This document shows, piece after piece, positions 29,776 through 39,905 of a stretch of DNA of 64,000 nt (position 1 is its first letter; each line of letters begins with the position of its first letter). The position numbers were made by a program, and so were the translations under genes. The stretch covers positions 34,567 through 98,566 of the forward strand of contig QUBV01000008.1 in assembly GCA_014338185.1 (NCBI GenBank), read 5' to 3'. The stretch comes from Lysobacterales bacterium. GTDB lineage: Bacteria; Pseudomonadota; Gammaproteobacteria; Xanthomonadales; Rhodanobacteraceae. The notes under the pieces are model-generated. The model ran no database searches and was not told the origin of the DNA. It worked only from the letters and a program-made list of their open reading frames with translations.

Positions 29776-32700
29776 GGGCGGCGCCGCGCGCGTGCTCGCG
29801 CGCATGATCAGGCGGAAGAACAACGGGATGAAGAAGATCGCGATGAAGGTCGCGGCGAGCATGCCGCCGATCACCGGCCAGCCGAGCGCGTGGCGGCTCG
29901 CGGCACCCGCGCCGCTGGAGGTCACCAGCGGCACGCAGCCGAGGATGAACGCGAGCGAGGTCATCACGATCGGGCGAAAGCGCAGGCGCGCCGCCTCCAG
30001 CGCCGATTCGAGCAGGCCCATGCCCTCGCCATGCTTCATCACCGCGAACTCGACGATGAGGATCGCATTCTTGGCCGCGAGGCCGACCAGCGTGACCAGC
30101 CCGATCTGGAAGTAGACGTTGTTGGTGAGGCCGACCAGCCAGGTCGCCAGCAGCGCGCCGAACAGCGCGAACGGCACCGCGGTGATCACGGCCAGTGGCA
30201 GGCTCCAGCGTTCGTACTGCGCGGCGAGGATCAGGAAGATCATCACGATGCCGAACGCGAACGCGAACGCGGCGGTGCTGCCGGCCTGCTTTTCCTGGAA
30301 GGCCGAGCCGATCCATTCGAGCTTGGCCTCGTTGCCCAGCGTCTGCGCGGCCACCTGCTCCAGCGCCTTGATCGCCTGGCCCGAGCTGTAGCCGGGCGCG
30401 GGCTGCGCCATGATCTTGGCGGCCGGGAACACGTTGAAGCGCTCGGCCAGCTCCGGCCCCACCGTGTCGCGGACGGTGACCAGGCTCGTGAGCGGGATCA
30501 TCTGGCCGTCCTGCGAGCGCACGTGGATGTTGCGGATGTCCTCGCGCCGCGCGCGGTAGTCGGCTTCCGACTGCACCTGCACGCGGTAGGTGCGGCCGAA
30601 CTGGTTGAAGTCGTTGACGTAGACCTGGCCGAAGGTCGCCTGCATCGTGTCGAACACGCTCGGGATCGACACGCCCAGCGCCTTGGCCTTGTCGCGGTCG
30701 AGGTCGAGGTAGACCTGCGGCACATCGGCGCGGAAGGTCGAGCTCACACGCGCGAACTCGGGCCGCTGGTTGGCTGCATCGAGCAGGCGCTGCACCTCGC
30801 CGGCGAACGCGGCGGTGTCGCCCGAGCCGCGGTTCTGCAGGTACCCCTCGAGTCCGCCGGTGGTGGACATGCCCATGATCGGCGGCGGGTTGAACACCGC
30901 CACGAAACCATCCTTGATGCCCATGTAGGCGTGGCCCTGCAGCGCCGTGGCGATGCTGAAGGAACTGTGCGCGGCGCCCTTGCGCTGCGCCCAGTCCTTG
31001 AGCGTGATGAAGGACAGGCCGGCATTGCTGATCACCGCGCCCGACAGCACGTCGAAGCCCGCGAACGTCACCGCGTCGGCGACATCGGGATTGGCGAGCG
31101 TGATCGCGTCGAACTGGCGGGTCACCGCCTCGGTGCGCGTGAGCGAGGCCGCATCGGGCAGGAAGGCCGCCGCGATCAGGTACCCCTGGTCCTCGTTGGG
31201 CACGAGTTCGCCCGGCACGCGCTGGAACAGGCCCCAGGTGCCGAGCAGGATCGCGCCGATCAACACGAACGCGACGCCCACGCGCCGGTTGAGGAATGCC
31301 ACGCCGCCCACGTAGCCGCCGGTGATGCGCTCGAACTGGCGGTTGAACCAGCGGAAGAACCCGGCCGGCTCGTGATGGGCCTGCTTGAGGATCACCGCGC
31401 ACAGCGCCGGCGACAACGTGAGCGCGACCACGCCCGAGATCGCCACCGAGATCGCGATCGTGATCGCGAACTGCTGGTACATCACGCCGGTCATACCGCC
31501 CATGAACGCGACCGGCAGGAACACCGCGCACAGCACCAGCACGATCGCCACCACCGGGCCGGCCACTTCCTGCATCGCGAGGATGGCCGCCTCGCGCGGC
31601 GAGCAGTGGCGTTCGGCCATGATCCGCTCGACGTTCTCCAGCACCACGATCGCGTCGTCGACCACGATGCCGATCGCGAGCACCATGCCGAACAGCGTGA
31701 GCAGGTTGATCGAGAAGCCGAGCATGAGCATGCCGGCGAAGGTGCCCACCAGCGACACCGGCACCGCGATGCACGGGATCAGCGTGGCACGCAGGTTCTG
31801 CAGGAACAGGAACACCACGAGGAACACCAGCACGATCGCCTCAAGCAGCGTGTGCACCACTTCCTCGATCGACAGCTTGACGAAATGGGTGGTGTCGTAC
31901 GGGATCGAGTAGTGCAGGTCGTGCGGGAAGCGCTGCTGCAGTTCGTCCATGCGCGCCTGCACCGCCTCGGCCACCGCGACCGCGTTGGCGCCCGGCTGCA
32001 GGTACACCGCGATGCCGATCGCGGGCTTGCCGTTGACGCGCGCGAGCACGTCGTAGTCCTGGCCGCCCATTTCCACGCGCGCGACATCGCCGACGCGGAT
32101 CTGCGAGCCGTCGGGCAGCGAGCGCACGATGATGCGGCGGAACTCCTCGACGCTGTCGAGCCGGCCCTGGGTCTGCACGGTGTAGGTGAAGTCCACCGGC
32201 GCCGCGGTCGGCTGCGCGCCGATCTTGCCGGCGGCGAACTGGCTGTTCTGCTCGCGAATCGCGCCGATCACGTCGCCGGGCGTGAGGCCGAGCTGGGCCA
32301 GGCGGTCGGGGCGCAACCAGATGCGCATCGCGTAATCGGTGCCGCCGAACAGCATGGTGTCACCCACGCCGCTGATGCGCTTGAGCTCGTCGATGATGTT
32401 GAGCAGCGCGTAGTTGGACAGGTAGGTGGTGTCGTGGCTGCCCTGCGGCGAATCGAGCGTGACCACCTGCAGGATCGAGCTCGACCGCTTCTTGACCATG
32501 ACGCCCTGCTGGCGCACCGCTTCGGGCAGCTGCGCCAGCGCCGCCGACACGCGGTTGTTGACGTTGATGGCGGCCTGGTCGGCATCGGTGCCGATGTCGA
32601 AGTACACGCTCAGGCTCATCATGCCGTTCGAGGTCGAACTCGACTGCAGGTAGATCATGTGCTCGATGCCATTGATCTGCTGCTCGAGCGGCGCCGCCAC

Positions 32701-32883
32701 GGTCTGCGCGATCACCTCGGGCGTGGCGCCGGGGTAGACCGCCACCACCGACACCTGCGGCGGCGTGATCTCGGGGTACTGCTCGACCGGCAGGTTGCGC
32801 ATCGCCGCCAGTCCCGCCAGCACGATGATGATCGAGATGACGCTGGCGAAGATCGGCCGTTCGATGAAGAAGCGCGAGAACAT
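29767..32883 (-). CDS. RND efflux pump inner-membrane transporter (HAE-1, AcrB/MexF type)
   Basis: A 1038-aa proton-driven multidrug exporter. It begins [20 protein letters not shown] like AcrB, with twelve membrane helices and two large periplasmic loops. The proton-relay aspartates in [18 protein letters not shown] (about 406-408) are present, as are the porter motifs [11 protein letters not shown] and [10 protein letters not shown]. It is downstream of and co-transcribed with its membrane-fusion adaptor (9-bp gap). Neither an outer-membrane channel nor a TetR/LysR regulator is adjacent, so it probably uses a TolC-type channel encoded elsewhere. Confidence 0.95.
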   Translation of the reverse strand: MFSRFFIERPIFASVISIIIVLAGLAAMRNLPVEQYPEITPPQVSVVAVYPGATPEVIAQTVAAPLEQQINGIEHMIYLQSSSTSNGMMSLSVYFDIGTDADQAAINVNNRVSAALAQLPEAVRQQGVMVKKRSSSILQVVTLDSPQGSHDTTYLSNYALLNIIDELKRISGVGDTMLFGGTDYAMRIWLRPDRLAQLGLTPGDVIGAIREQNSQFAAGKIGAQPTAAPVDFTYTVQTQGRLDSVEEFRRIIVRSLPDGSQIRVGDVARVEMGGQDYDVLARVNGKPAIGIAVYLQPGANAVAVAEAVQARMDELQQRFPHDLHYSIPYDTTHFVKLSIEEVVHTLLEAIVLVFLVVFLFLQNLRATLIPCIAVPVSLVGTFAGMLMLGFSINLLTLFGMVLAIGIVVDDAIVVLENVERIMAERHCSPREAAILAMQEVAGPVVAIVLVLCAVFLPVAFMGGMTGVMYQQFAITIAISVAISGVVALTLSPALCAVILKQAHHEPAGFFRWFNRQFERITGGYVGGVAFLNRRVGVAFVLIGAILLGTWGLFQRVPGELVPNEDQGYLIAAAFLPDAASLTRTEAVTRQFDAITLANPDVADAVTFAGFDVLSGAVISNAGLSFITLKDWAQRKGAAHSSFSIATALQGHAYMGIKDGFVAVFNPPPIMGMSTTGGLEGYLQNRGSGDTAAFAGEVQRLLDAANQRPEFARVSSTFRADVPQVYLDLDRDKAKALGVSIPSVFDTMQATFGQVYVNDFNQFGRTYRVQVQSEADYRARREDIRNIHVRSQDGQMIPLTSLVTVRDTVGPELAERFNVFPAAKIMAQPAPGYSSGQAIKALEQVAAQTLGNEAKLEWIGSAFQEKQAGSTAAFAFAFGIVMIFLILAAQYERWSLPLAVITAVPFALFGALLATWLVGLTNNVYFQIGLVTLVGLAAKNAILIVEFAVMKHGEGMGLLESALEAARLRFRPIVMTSLAFILGCVPLVTSSGAGAASRHALGWPVIGGMLAATFIAIFFIPLFFRLIMRASTRAAPPSA

Positions 32884-32892
32884 GGCGTGCTC

Positions 32893-34053
32893 CTAGCCGG
32901 CCGCGGGCGTGCCGGCGGGCGCCGCCGTGGCCGGCGTCGGCATCACCTTGCTGCCCGGCCGCGCCTTGAGCACGCCTTCGACGATCACGCGCTCGCCCGC
33001 CTTGAGTCCCGAGCGCACCTGCACCATGCCGTTGCTGGATTGGCCCAGCTGCACCGTGCGCGGCTCGACCACGTCATCGGCACCGACCACGAGCACGACG
33101 CGATCGGCCTGCGACTGCGTGATCGCGCGCTCGGGCACCTGCAGGACCTGTTCGAGCGTGCCCAGTTCGAGGATCACGCGCACGAACTGCCCCGGCAGCA
33201 GCTGACCATCGTGGTTGTCGAAGATCGCGCGCGCGCGGATCGTGCCCGTGCGCGAGTCGACGCGGTTGTCGGAGAAGTTCATGTGGCCGGTCTGCGCGTA
33301 CAGCCTGCCATCGGCGAGGCGGATGCGCACCGGCCAGTCCTGTTCGGGCGCCTGCTTGAGCGTGCCGTCGCGCAACAGGCGCTCGAGGTTGAGCCGGTCC
33401 TGCTCGGAGTAGGAAAAATTGACGTACAGCGGATCGAACTGCGAGATCGTGGTGAGCACGCCGCTGTTGGCCGAGATCAGGCTGCCCTCGGACTGCACGC
33501 CCTTGCTGGTGACCCCCGCGATCGGCGCGGTGACCTTGGTGTATTCGAGATTGAGTTCGGCTTCCTTGAGCCGCGCGCGCGCCGACTGCGCGTTGGCGAC
33601 CGCGGCGTCGTAGGCGGCGATGGTGTCGTCGTAGTCGCGCCGGCTGACCACGTTCCTGGCGTACAGCGGCACCATGCGGTCGCGATCGGCCTTGGCCTTG
33701 TTGAGCGCGGCCTGCACCTGGGCGAGGCCGCCCTTGGCCTGGTCGAGCGCAGCTTGGTAGGGCGCCGGGTCGATCTCGAACAGCAGCTGGCCGGCCTGCA
33801 CCGTTTCGCCCTCGGTGTAGGTGCGCTTGAGCAGGATGCCGCTGACGCGGGCGCGCACCTCCACTTCGCGGAAGCCCGCGGTTTCGCCCACGTACTCGAC
33901 CTGCAACGCCATCGGCGCTGGCTGCACCTGCAGCACGGTCACCGGCGGCGGTGGCGGCGCCTTGGCCCCGTCCTTGTTGCCACAAGCCGCCAGCAAACCC
34001 ATTCCGATCGCTACGGCCACGCCGCGCGCGCCCCACGCCTTGCCAGACCTCAT
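32893..34053 (-). CDS. RND efflux periplasmic adaptor (AcrA/MexE family lipoprotein)
   Basis: A 386-aa membrane-fusion protein. The N-terminal signal ends in lipobox LLAAC (about residue 18), then a Pro-rich stretch. The biotinyl-lipoyl halves (VGETAGFREVEVRARVSGILL and TKVTAPIAGVTSKGVQSEGSLI) flank a coiled-coil hairpin of about 90 residues. It bridges the pump at 29767-32883 to an outer-membrane channel. The start was chosen for its AAGGGGG ribosome-binding site 7 nt upstream; an in-frame ATG 21 bp earlier is weaker. Confidence 0.93.
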   Translation of the reverse strand: MRSGKAWGARGVAVAIGMGLLAACGNKDGAKAPPPPPVTVLQVQPAPMALQVEYVGETAGFREVEVRARVSGILLKRTYTEGETVQAGQLLFEIDPAPYQAALDQAKGGLAQVQAALNKAKADRDRMVPLYARNVVSRRDYDDTIAAYDAAVANAQSARARLKEAELNLEYTKVTAPIAGVTSKGVQSEGSLISANSGVLTTISQFDPLYVNFSYSEQDRLNLERLLRDGTLKQAPEQDWPVRIRLADGRLYAQTGHMNFSDNRVDSRTGTIRARAIFDNHDGQLLPGQFVRVILELGTLEQVLQVPERAITQSQADRVVLVVGADDVVEPRTVQLGQSSNGMVQVRSGLKAGERVIVEGVLKARPGSKVMPTPATAAPAGTPAAG

Positions 34054-34353
34054 CGCTTGCCCCCTTCGTGCCATCGGGCCGATGTCGCGCGCTGCGGCAA
34101 GCGCTGCCCGCGCCTGCCCCATGCCCGTCCCCGCATCGGCCGATAGTAGGCCAGCGGCACGGCCACCGAAACCCCGGGGCACGCCTGCGGTGTTGGTTGG
34201 CCGCGCTCGACGTCCGCGTGCGTCAGGCGCAGGCACAGCCATGGATCGCCATGCCGTTCCGGGCCCGATGGCCGCCAGATGACGATCGGGTGACGCCATC
34301 CGTCGCGGGGCGAAAGCGCCGGTGAAGGCCGGGTGGGCCACTTGCAGGAAGCC

Positions 34354-34383
34354 TTCGACAGGGCGCCGATGCACTGCTAGGGT
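34354..34383 (+). promoter_or_regulatory. possible sigma-70 promoter for the secreted protein at 34510
   Basis: TTCGAC (34354-34359), 18 bp, then TAGGGT (34378-34383), preceded by TGC as in extended -10 elements. It would give a leader of about 120 nt containing the inverted repeat at 34440-34467. Confidence 0.4.
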
Positions 34384-34439
34384 GCGCCTTGGGGCAACCG
34401 ATGTATCGGATGTGCGAGATGGGGTTCGTTGCTCCGGGG

Positions 34440-34467
34440 GAACCGATGCGGTTTCCGTCATCGGTTC
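34440..34467. repeat. perfect inverted repeat in the leader of the secreted-protein gene
   Basis: GAACCGATG (34440-34448) and CATCGGTTC (34459-34467) are perfect 9-bp arms with a 10-nt spacer. A further AACCGATG copy lies at 34397-34404, followed by ATCGG. They could be an operator dimer site or an RNA hairpin 40 bp before the start codon. Confidence 0.6.
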
Positions 34468-34509
34468 GTGTGTGTGTCTTGCCGCGAACGACCAGAGGAG
34501 TTCCGAGCA

Positions 34510-36276
34510 ATGTTCCGTACGCCACTTGGTTTCACAATCACCGCCTTGGCCATGATGGCCGCGCCGTGGTCCGGCGCGGCGATCGCCAAGGACATTCGCA
34601 CGCCTGCCGTCGAAACGGTGCACGATCCCGCCGTGCCCGCGCTGCGCGACCCACGCTCGGGCGCGCACGGGTCGGGGGTGGCGCCGGCCTCTGCCGTGCG
34701 CCCCAACGCCGTGCTCTACGACAATGGCCCGCTGGTGACCCATCCGGGTGCGGGCGCGGGTGGCGCGGATGCCAGTGCCACGCAAACCGCATTGGGCAAC
34801 TCCATTTTCGGCTTCGGCGCCTCCGTGAGTTCCGGCCGCCGCGTGGCCGATGACTTCGTGGTGCCGGCCGGGGGCTGGACCCTTTCCAACATCACCCTCT
34901 ACGCCTACCAGACCGGCTCGACGACCACCTCCACGATCGACCACATCAACCTGCGCATCTGGAATGGCGTGCCGGGTGGGGGCGGAAGCACGGTCGTGTT
35001 CGGCGATGACAGCACCAATGTGCTGACCGGCAGCAGCTGGAGCAACGACTACCGGGTGACCGATACGGCCCTCACCGGCGCGGACCGGCCCATCATGGCC
35101 AACACCGTGCAAGTCAACACCACGCTGCCGGAGGGTACATACTGGCTCGATTGGCAGGTGGGCGGCACGCTCGCCTCGGGCCCGTGGGCACCCCCGGTGA
35201 CGATTCTTGGATCTACGCAGAAGCCTGGTGCCAACGGCCTGCAGTGGGATCCCGGGGCCAGCACCTGGGGTCCCGCCATCGACACCGGAAGCAGCGGCGC
35301 GCAGCAGGACTTTCCGTTTGTCATCGAGGGGGTTGCAGGCGGCGGCCCGCAGATCGCGCTCAGCAAGACCGTCGGCACCGATGCCGGCACCTGCGCCGCG
35401 ACCAACTCGATCACCGTGCCGGCGGGCACCACGGTCTACTACTGCTACACGGTGACCAATACGGGTGCCGTTGCGTTCGACACGCATGCGCTGACCGACG
35501 ATGTGCTGGGTCCGATTTTTTCGGGCCAGAGCCATGCGCTGGCGCCAGGTGCCAGCACCGACACCGTCACCCTCGGCCTGACCATCCCGTTCGTGGCCAA
35601 CGCCACCACCACCAATACCGCGACCTGGACCGCCACCAACCAGGGTCCGCCCGTCGTGACGGCCGACGCGGCAGCCAGCGCCATCGTTACGGTCGTCCCG
35701 CCGCGTTGTCCTGCAGGCCGCACCGAAGTGACCCTGCTCAGCGAGGACTTCGAGGGAACCTTCCCGCCGGCGGGCTGGACCGTGTCCAACGCCAGCACCA
35801 ATTGCGTGGCGCCCGGTGTGCCGGACTGGACCAACACCAATCCCGGCAACCGCGCCAACCTGACCGGTGGCAGTGGCCTGTTCGCGATTGCCGACAGCGA
35901 TAGCTGCGGCAACGGCAGCCTGCTGGATGCGCAGCTGTGGACGCCCGCGCTGGACATGACGGGACTGACCGATGCGCGCGTGAGCTTCGCGACCGACTAC
36001 AACGACCTTGTCGCCGATGCCGGCAACGACATGGCGTTGCTGGACTTCAGCACCGACGCTGGCGCGACCTGGACCAACCTCTTCACCTGGAATGAGGACC
36101 ACCGCGGCCCGCTGCTGGTGGAGCAGGACTTCGCCGGTGGTGGCGAGGCCAGTGCCACGGTGCGCTGGTACTACAACAACGCCACCTGGGACTGGTGGTG
36201 GCAGATTGACGACGTGACGATCACCGCCTGTGCACCCGACGACGTGATCTTCGCCGACGGCTTCGAAACACCGTAG
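34510..36276 (+). CDS. secreted multidomain protein with DUF11-like and MAM-like domains and IFADGFE tail
   Basis: A 588-aa exported protein. The signal peptide covers about residues 1-25. The N-terminal beta domain (about 60-270) contains VADDFVVPAGGWTLSNITLYAY, a pattern of secreted jelly-roll-like modules. A DUF11-like domain (about 280-390; YCYTVTNTGAVAFD) follows, then a carbohydrate-binding/MAM-like domain opened by LLSEDFEGTFPPAGWTV and closed by WWWQIDDVTITA (about 400-575). It ends in PDDVIFADGFETP. AGGAG lies 9 nt before the ATG. It is likely surface-attached or released; no enzymatic motif is seen. Confidence 0.8.
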   Translation: MFRTPLGFTITALAMMAAPWSGAAIAKDIRTPAVETVHDPAVPALRDPRSGAHGSGVAPASAVRPNAVLYDNGPLVTHPGAGAGGADASATQTALGNSIFGFGASVSSGRRVADDFVVPAGGWTLSNITLYAYQTGSTTTSTIDHINLRIWNGVPGGGGSTVVFGDDSTNVLTGSSWSNDYRVTDTALTGADRPIMANTVQVNTTLPEGTYWLDWQVGGTLASGPWAPPVTILGSTQKPGANGLQWDPGASTWGPAIDTGSSGAQQDFPFVIEGVAGGGPQIALSKTVGTDAGTCAATNSITVPAGTTVYYCYTVTNTGAVAFDTHALTDDVLGPIFSGQSHALAPGASTDTVTLGLTIPFVANATTTNTATWTATNQGPPVVTADAAASAIVTVVPPRCPAGRTEVTLLSEDFEGTFPPAGWTVSNASTNCVAPGVPDWTNTNPGNRANLTGGSGLFAIADSDSCGNGSLLDAQLWTPALDMTGLTDARVSFATDYNDLVADAGNDMALLDFSTDAGATWTNLFTWNEDHRGPLLVEQDFAGGGEASATVRWYYNNATWDWWWQIDDVTITACAPDDVIFADGFETP

Positions 36277-36286
36277 TCCCATTGCT

Positions 36287-36325
36287 GATCCAGCCGGTGC
36301 GGCCAGTGCCCGCACCGGCTGGATC
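36287..36325. terminator. long perfect hairpin between convergent genes
   Basis: Arms 36287-36302 and 36310-36325 are perfect 16-bp complements (GATCCAGCCGGTGCGG type) with a 7-nt loop. It lies 10 bp after the stop of the secreted-protein gene and upstream of the end of the convergent Lrp gene. No T run follows, but the stem is very stable, so it may act as a bidirectional terminator or RNA-stabilising end. Confidence 0.6.
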
Positions 36326-36528
36326 GGCGCATGCACCTGGCCGGTGGTGGCGGGCTTGACGGCCTGAGCGCCACCGGCCCACTTGAGCGCAAGCTGCGTG
36401 CGCGCCTCGCGTCGCGTTCCATCCCGCGCCGCGCGCGCATCCGGACACGCCGCCGCGACCACGCCCCCGCGCACCGGCGTCGCGGCCCATCGCGCCGCCC
36501 CGCCGGCGAACCTGAATGCCTCAAGCCG

Positions 36529-37038
36529 TCAGCGGCGGCGCCGACCCGATGCCGCGTCCACGTTGGCTTGTGGCGGTGGCGCGAGCGCGCGTGACGGCAC
36601 GGGCGAGGACAGCACGATCGAGGTCGAGGTGGTGCCGAACGGCGTGAGCCGGTCGATGAGGTGTTCGAGATCCTCGATCGACGCCACGGCCGCCTTGATC
36701 GTGAACGAATCGGCGCCGGTGCCGCGATGGCATTCGAGCACCTCGGGCGATGCTCGGATCGCCGCGGTGACGCGCGTGAACACGTCACCGACCACGCTCA
36801 TGCGCACGATCGCAAGCACCGGTCGGCCGATGCGCGCGAGATCGACGTCGGCGCGATAGCCGCGGATCACGCCCGCGGCCTCGAGCTGGCGCACGCGCTC
36901 GGCCGCAGCCGGAGTGGACAGGCCGATGCGTCGGCCCAGCTCGGTGTAGCTGAGCCGCCCGTCGTCCTGCAGCGCGGTGAGGATCTGCCAGTCGATCGCG
37001 TCGAGCTGGTTCGTTGCATGTGAAGTCGTTTTGACCAT
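36529..37038 (-). CDS. Lrp/AsnC-family transcriptional regulator
   Basis: A 169-aa regulator. The N-terminal HTH (about 10-60) reads LDAIDWQILTALQDDGRLSYTELGRRIGLS, and the C-terminal RAM/AsnC ligand domain (about 70-145) has VLECHRGTGADSFTIKA. A Pro/Arg-rich tail of about 20 residues is extra. It is divergent from the double tryptophanase-like gene with an AT-rich gap, the usual arrangement of a local amino-acid-responsive activator and its target. It probably also controls itself. Confidence 0.92.
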   Translation of the reverse strand: MVKTTSHATNQLDAIDWQILTALQDDGRLSYTELGRRIGLSTPAAAERVRQLEAAGVIRGYRADVDLARIGRPVLAIVRMSVVGDVFTRVTAAIRASPEVLECHRGTGADSFTIKAAVASIEDLEHLIDRLTPFGTTSTSIVLSSPVPSRALAPPPQANVDAASGRRRR

Positions 37039-37086
37039 TTGCCTAATGTTATTTTTTAGAATGATGCTTGACGTTAACGAATGACA

Positions 37087-37115
37087 TTCAACCAGACATT
37101 TCGCTTTCCTACAAT
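37087..37115 (+). promoter_or_regulatory. sigma-70 promoter for the tryptophanase-like gene
   Basis: TTCAAC (37087-37092), a 17-bp spacer, then TACAAT (37110-37115). The predicted start, near 37122, is 55 bp before the chosen ATG. The upstream AT-rich stretch (37039-37090) contains the 8-bp palindrome CGTTAACG (37072-37079) and is a likely Lrp-family binding region. This promoter lies inside the longer in-frame reading (ATG at 37081) and argues against that start. Confidence 0.65.
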
Positions 37116-37176
37116 GGCAGCCCTCGGGCGCCCCGCGGCGCCCGGCCATCTTCCCGCCACCGTTCCGGAGCCCGCC

Positions 37177-39894
37177 ATGACGACGCCTGTTCCCGTCCAC
37201 GAGCCGCACAAGGTCAAGACCGTACGCCCGATCACCTTCGCCTCGCCCGACGAGCGCAAGCGCAACCTCGCCGCGGCCCACTTCAACGTATTCAACCTCA
37301 CGCCGCAGCAGATCAGTTTCGACCTGGTGTCCTATGGCGCGGGCGCGATGACGCAGGAGCAGCTGGCCGGGCAACTCATCGGCGACGAAGCCTACGCGGG
37401 CGCGCGCAATTTCGAGAACATGAGCACGGCGATCACGCGCGTGCTCGGCCACACCTATGTGTGTCCGACCCACAACACGCTCGGCTCGGTCAAGCTGCTG
37501 CTGCACGCATTCGCGACCAGCGGCCAGACCTTGCCGAGCAACGCGCGCGGCCGCATCGACCTGCACGCGCCGCGTGGCATCGAGCTGGTCGACGTGCGCG
37601 ACCATGCCGATGCGGTGTTCACCGGCAACTTCGACCTCGCCGCGCTGAGCGCGGCGATCAAGGCCGACCGCCCGCCGTTCATCGGCGCGCAGGCCTTTGC
37701 CGATGGCCAGCACCCGATCAGTCTCGGCAACCTGCGCGTGGCGCGCGAACTGGCCGACCGCCATGGCCTGCGCCTCGTGCTCGACGTTTCGCGCGTGGTC
37801 GAGAACGCGTGGTACATCCAGCGCTTCGAGCCGGGCATGAGCGACCGCACGATCGCCGAGCTGGTCAAGCTCACCGCCAAGACCGCGCACGTGATCATGA
37901 TGGACGGCGCCCAGGATGCGCGCGCCAACACCGGCGGCTTCCTCGCCACCGACAATCCGGCCGACCACGAGCGCTTCATCAACGACATCGTGGTGTACGA
38001 GGGTCTGCACACCTACGGCGGCATGGCCGGGCGCACGATGGAAGTGATCGCGCGCGGCCTCGACGAAATGTGCGACGAGCCCACCGTGCAGTGGGCGATG
38101 GCGCAGACCGAGCGCTTCACCGCACGCCTGCGCGAGGCCGGCGTGCCGATCGAGCGCGGCTGCGACGGCGCCTACGTGCAGGCCGACCGCTTCCTGCCGC
38201 AGGCGACGCAGCACCCCGCGCACGCGCTGGCCTGCGCGCTGTACCTGAGCGCCGGCGTGCGCGCGCTGGTGCCCGGCCTTGTCGGACGTGACCACCTGCT
38301 GCCGCTGCAGATCCCGCGCCTGGCCATGAGCAACCGCCAGCTCGACCAGGTGGCCGACGCGGTGATCGCCCTGCATGCGCAGCGCGAGCAGATTCCCGCT
38401 CTGCAGCTCGAGCAGGACGGCGCGTGGCATGACGAGCTGCGGTTCGGCCCGGTGCTGGCCGACCTCACGCCGTTCACCTTCGACTGCGAACCCTGGCTGA
38501 TCCACACGCTGGAGCCGATCGCGATCACCACGCGCGAGCAGCGCGAGCGCGCGATCCGCGAGGCCGGCTGGAACACCTTCCTGCTGCGTTCGGCCGACGT
38601 CACCATCGACCTGCTCACCGACTCGGGCACCACCGCGATGTCGACCGTGCAATGGGCCGCCTATGACGCGGCCGTGCCCACGCCCGCGACCAGCAACGCC
38701 TACCTCGACTTCGCCGCGGCGATCCGCGACACCTACGGCTACCAGTACGTGCTGCCGACCCACCAGGGTCGCGCCGCCGAACAGATCCTGTCGGAAGTGA
38801 TGATCAAACCCGGCCAGATCGTGCCCGGCAACATGTACTTCACCACCACCAAGGTGCATCAGGAATATGCCGGCGGCATCTTCGCCGACGTGATCGTCGA
38901 CGAGGCCCACGACCCGACCTCGACCTTCCGCTGGAAGGGCAACATCGACATCGCCAAGCTCGATGCGCTCGTGCGCGAGCATGGCGCGGCGCAGATCGCC
39001 TACATCTCCTTCGAACTGTCGGTGAACATGGCCGGCGGCCAGCCGGTATCGATGGACAACCTGCGCGAGGTGTATGCGTGGAGCCGCCAGCACGGCATCG
39101 CGGTGATGTTCGATGCCACGCGCGCGGTCGAGAACGCCTACCTGATCCAGAAGCACGACCTGCGCTACCGCAGCACGCACGTCAAGGACATCCTGCGCGA
39201 GATCATGCTCTACGGCGATGGCGCCACGGTGTCGGGCAAGAAGGACTTCCTCATCAACATCGGCGGCCTGCTCACGTTCAAGGACAACGCCGGCTGGGCG
39301 CGCGCGGCCGAGGCCAAGCTGCGCATCTACGAGGGCGGCGTGCGCGACGGCGGCCTGCCCGCGGCCGATCTCGCCGCGATGGCCCAGGGCGTGCGCGAGA
39401 TGGTCGACGACCGCTACATCCGCGCACGCGTGGAGCAGGCGGTGCGGCTGGCCGGCTGGCTCAAGGACGCGGGCGTGCCCGTGGTCGAGCCGACCGGCAG
39501 CCACGCCGTGTTCGTCGACGCCAAGCGCTTCCTGCCGCATGTGGACCAGGACGAGTATCCCGCGCAACGCCTTGCCGGCGAGATCTACGTCGAGACCGGC
39601 GTGCGCCCGATGGAACGCGGCAACGTGTCCAAGGGTCGCGACCACGACGGCAACAACTACCGACCGGCGCTCGAGCTGGTGCGCCTGACCCTGTCACGTC
39701 GCGTCTACAGCGACGACCACCTGCGCGCGGTCGCCGACGGCATCATCCGCCTGTGGCAGCGCCGCAACCAGATCCATGGCCTGCGCTTCGTGTACGAACC
39801 CAAGGACCTGCGCTTCTTCCAGGGCCGCTTCGAGCCGGTCGAACCCGGCAGCGCGCTGCCCGGGCGCGCGGCCACCGTGGGCGGCGGCCAGTAG
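37177..39894 (+). CDS. tandem tryptophanase/beta-eliminating lyase fusion, N-terminal half catalytically degenerate
   Basis: A 905-aa protein, about twice the usual 470 aa. Both halves align with PLP-dependent tryptophanase/tyrosine phenol-lyase. The C-terminal half (about 445-905) keeps IDLLTDSGTTAMS, PTHQGRAAEQI, the PLP-ring Asp and Arg in MFDATRAVENAY, and the Schiff-base lysine K689 in SGKKD. The N-terminal half (about 20-440) keeps the fold (GDEAYAGARNF, LDVSRVVENAWY), but PTHQGRG has become PTHNTLG and the lysine position is Gln (DGAQD, Q246), so it cannot form the internal aldimine. GGAG lies 7 nt before the ATG. The substrate is unknown. It is divergent from an Lrp regulator. Confidence 0.85.
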   Translation: MTTPVPVHEPHKVKTVRPITFASPDERKRNLAAAHFNVFNLTPQQISFDLVSYGAGAMTQEQLAGQLIGDEAYAGARNFENMSTAITRVLGHTYVCPTHNTLGSVKLLLHAFATSGQTLPSNARGRIDLHAPRGIELVDVRDHADAVFTGNFDLAALSAAIKADRPPFIGAQAFADGQHPISLGNLRVARELADRHGLRLVLDVSRVVENAWYIQRFEPGMSDRTIAELVKLTAKTAHVIMMDGAQDARANTGGFLATDNPADHERFINDIVVYEGLHTYGGMAGRTMEVIARGLDEMCDEPTVQWAMAQTERFTARLREAGVPIERGCDGAYVQADRFLPQATQHPAHALACALYLSAGVRALVPGLVGRDHLLPLQIPRLAMSNRQLDQVADAVIALHAQREQIPALQLEQDGAWHDELRFGPVLADLTPFTFDCEPWLIHTLEPIAITTREQRERAIREAGWNTFLLRSADVTIDLLTDSGTTAMSTVQWAAYDAAVPTPATSNAYLDFAAAIRDTYGYQYVLPTHQGRAAEQILSEVMIKPGQIVPGNMYFTTTKVHQEYAGGIFADVIVDEAHDPTSTFRWKGNIDIAKLDALVREHGAAQIAYISFELSVNMAGGQPVSMDNLREVYAWSRQHGIAVMFDATRAVENAYLIQKHDLRYRSTHVKDILREIMLYGDGATVSGKKDFLINIGGLLTFKDNAGWARAAEAKLRIYEGGVRDGGLPAADLAAMAQGVREMVDDRYIRARVEQAVRLAGWLKDAGVPVVEPTGSHAVFVDAKRFLPHVDQDEYPAQRLAGEIYVETGVRPMERGNVSKGRDHDGNNYRPALELVRLTLSRRVYSDDHLRAVADGIIRLWQRRNQIHGLRFVYEPKDLRFFQGRFEPVEPGSALPGRAATVGGGQ

Positions 39895-39905
39895 GCCGAT
39901 CCACA

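Larger units (their letters stand above)
34054..34509. other. 456-bp intergenic region between efflux adaptor and secreted protein
   Basis: No gene is visible. It is flanked by divergent genes and should hold both promoters. I see a candidate promoter for the rightward gene at 34354-34383 and a cluster of AACCGATG/CATCGGTT repeats at 34397-34467. No regulator gene for the efflux pump is present. Confidence 0.6.

Noticed and set aside
29890..34146. 1418-codon open frame on the plus strand
   Set aside because: Antisense shadow of the RND pump and adaptor genes. It has a His/Arg-rich low-complexity translation typical of the opposite strand of GC-rich codons, with no family motifs.
37081..37176. 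Upstream ATG giving a 937-aa tryptophanase-like protein
   Set aside because: The added 32 residues have no family similarity, no ribosome-binding site precedes that ATG, and a good -35/-10 promoter lies within them.
36529..39645. 1038-codon minus-strand frame extending the Lrp gene upstream
   Set aside because: Only the last 169 codons resemble a protein family. The rest is antisense to the tryptophanase-like gene and would remove the divergent promoter.
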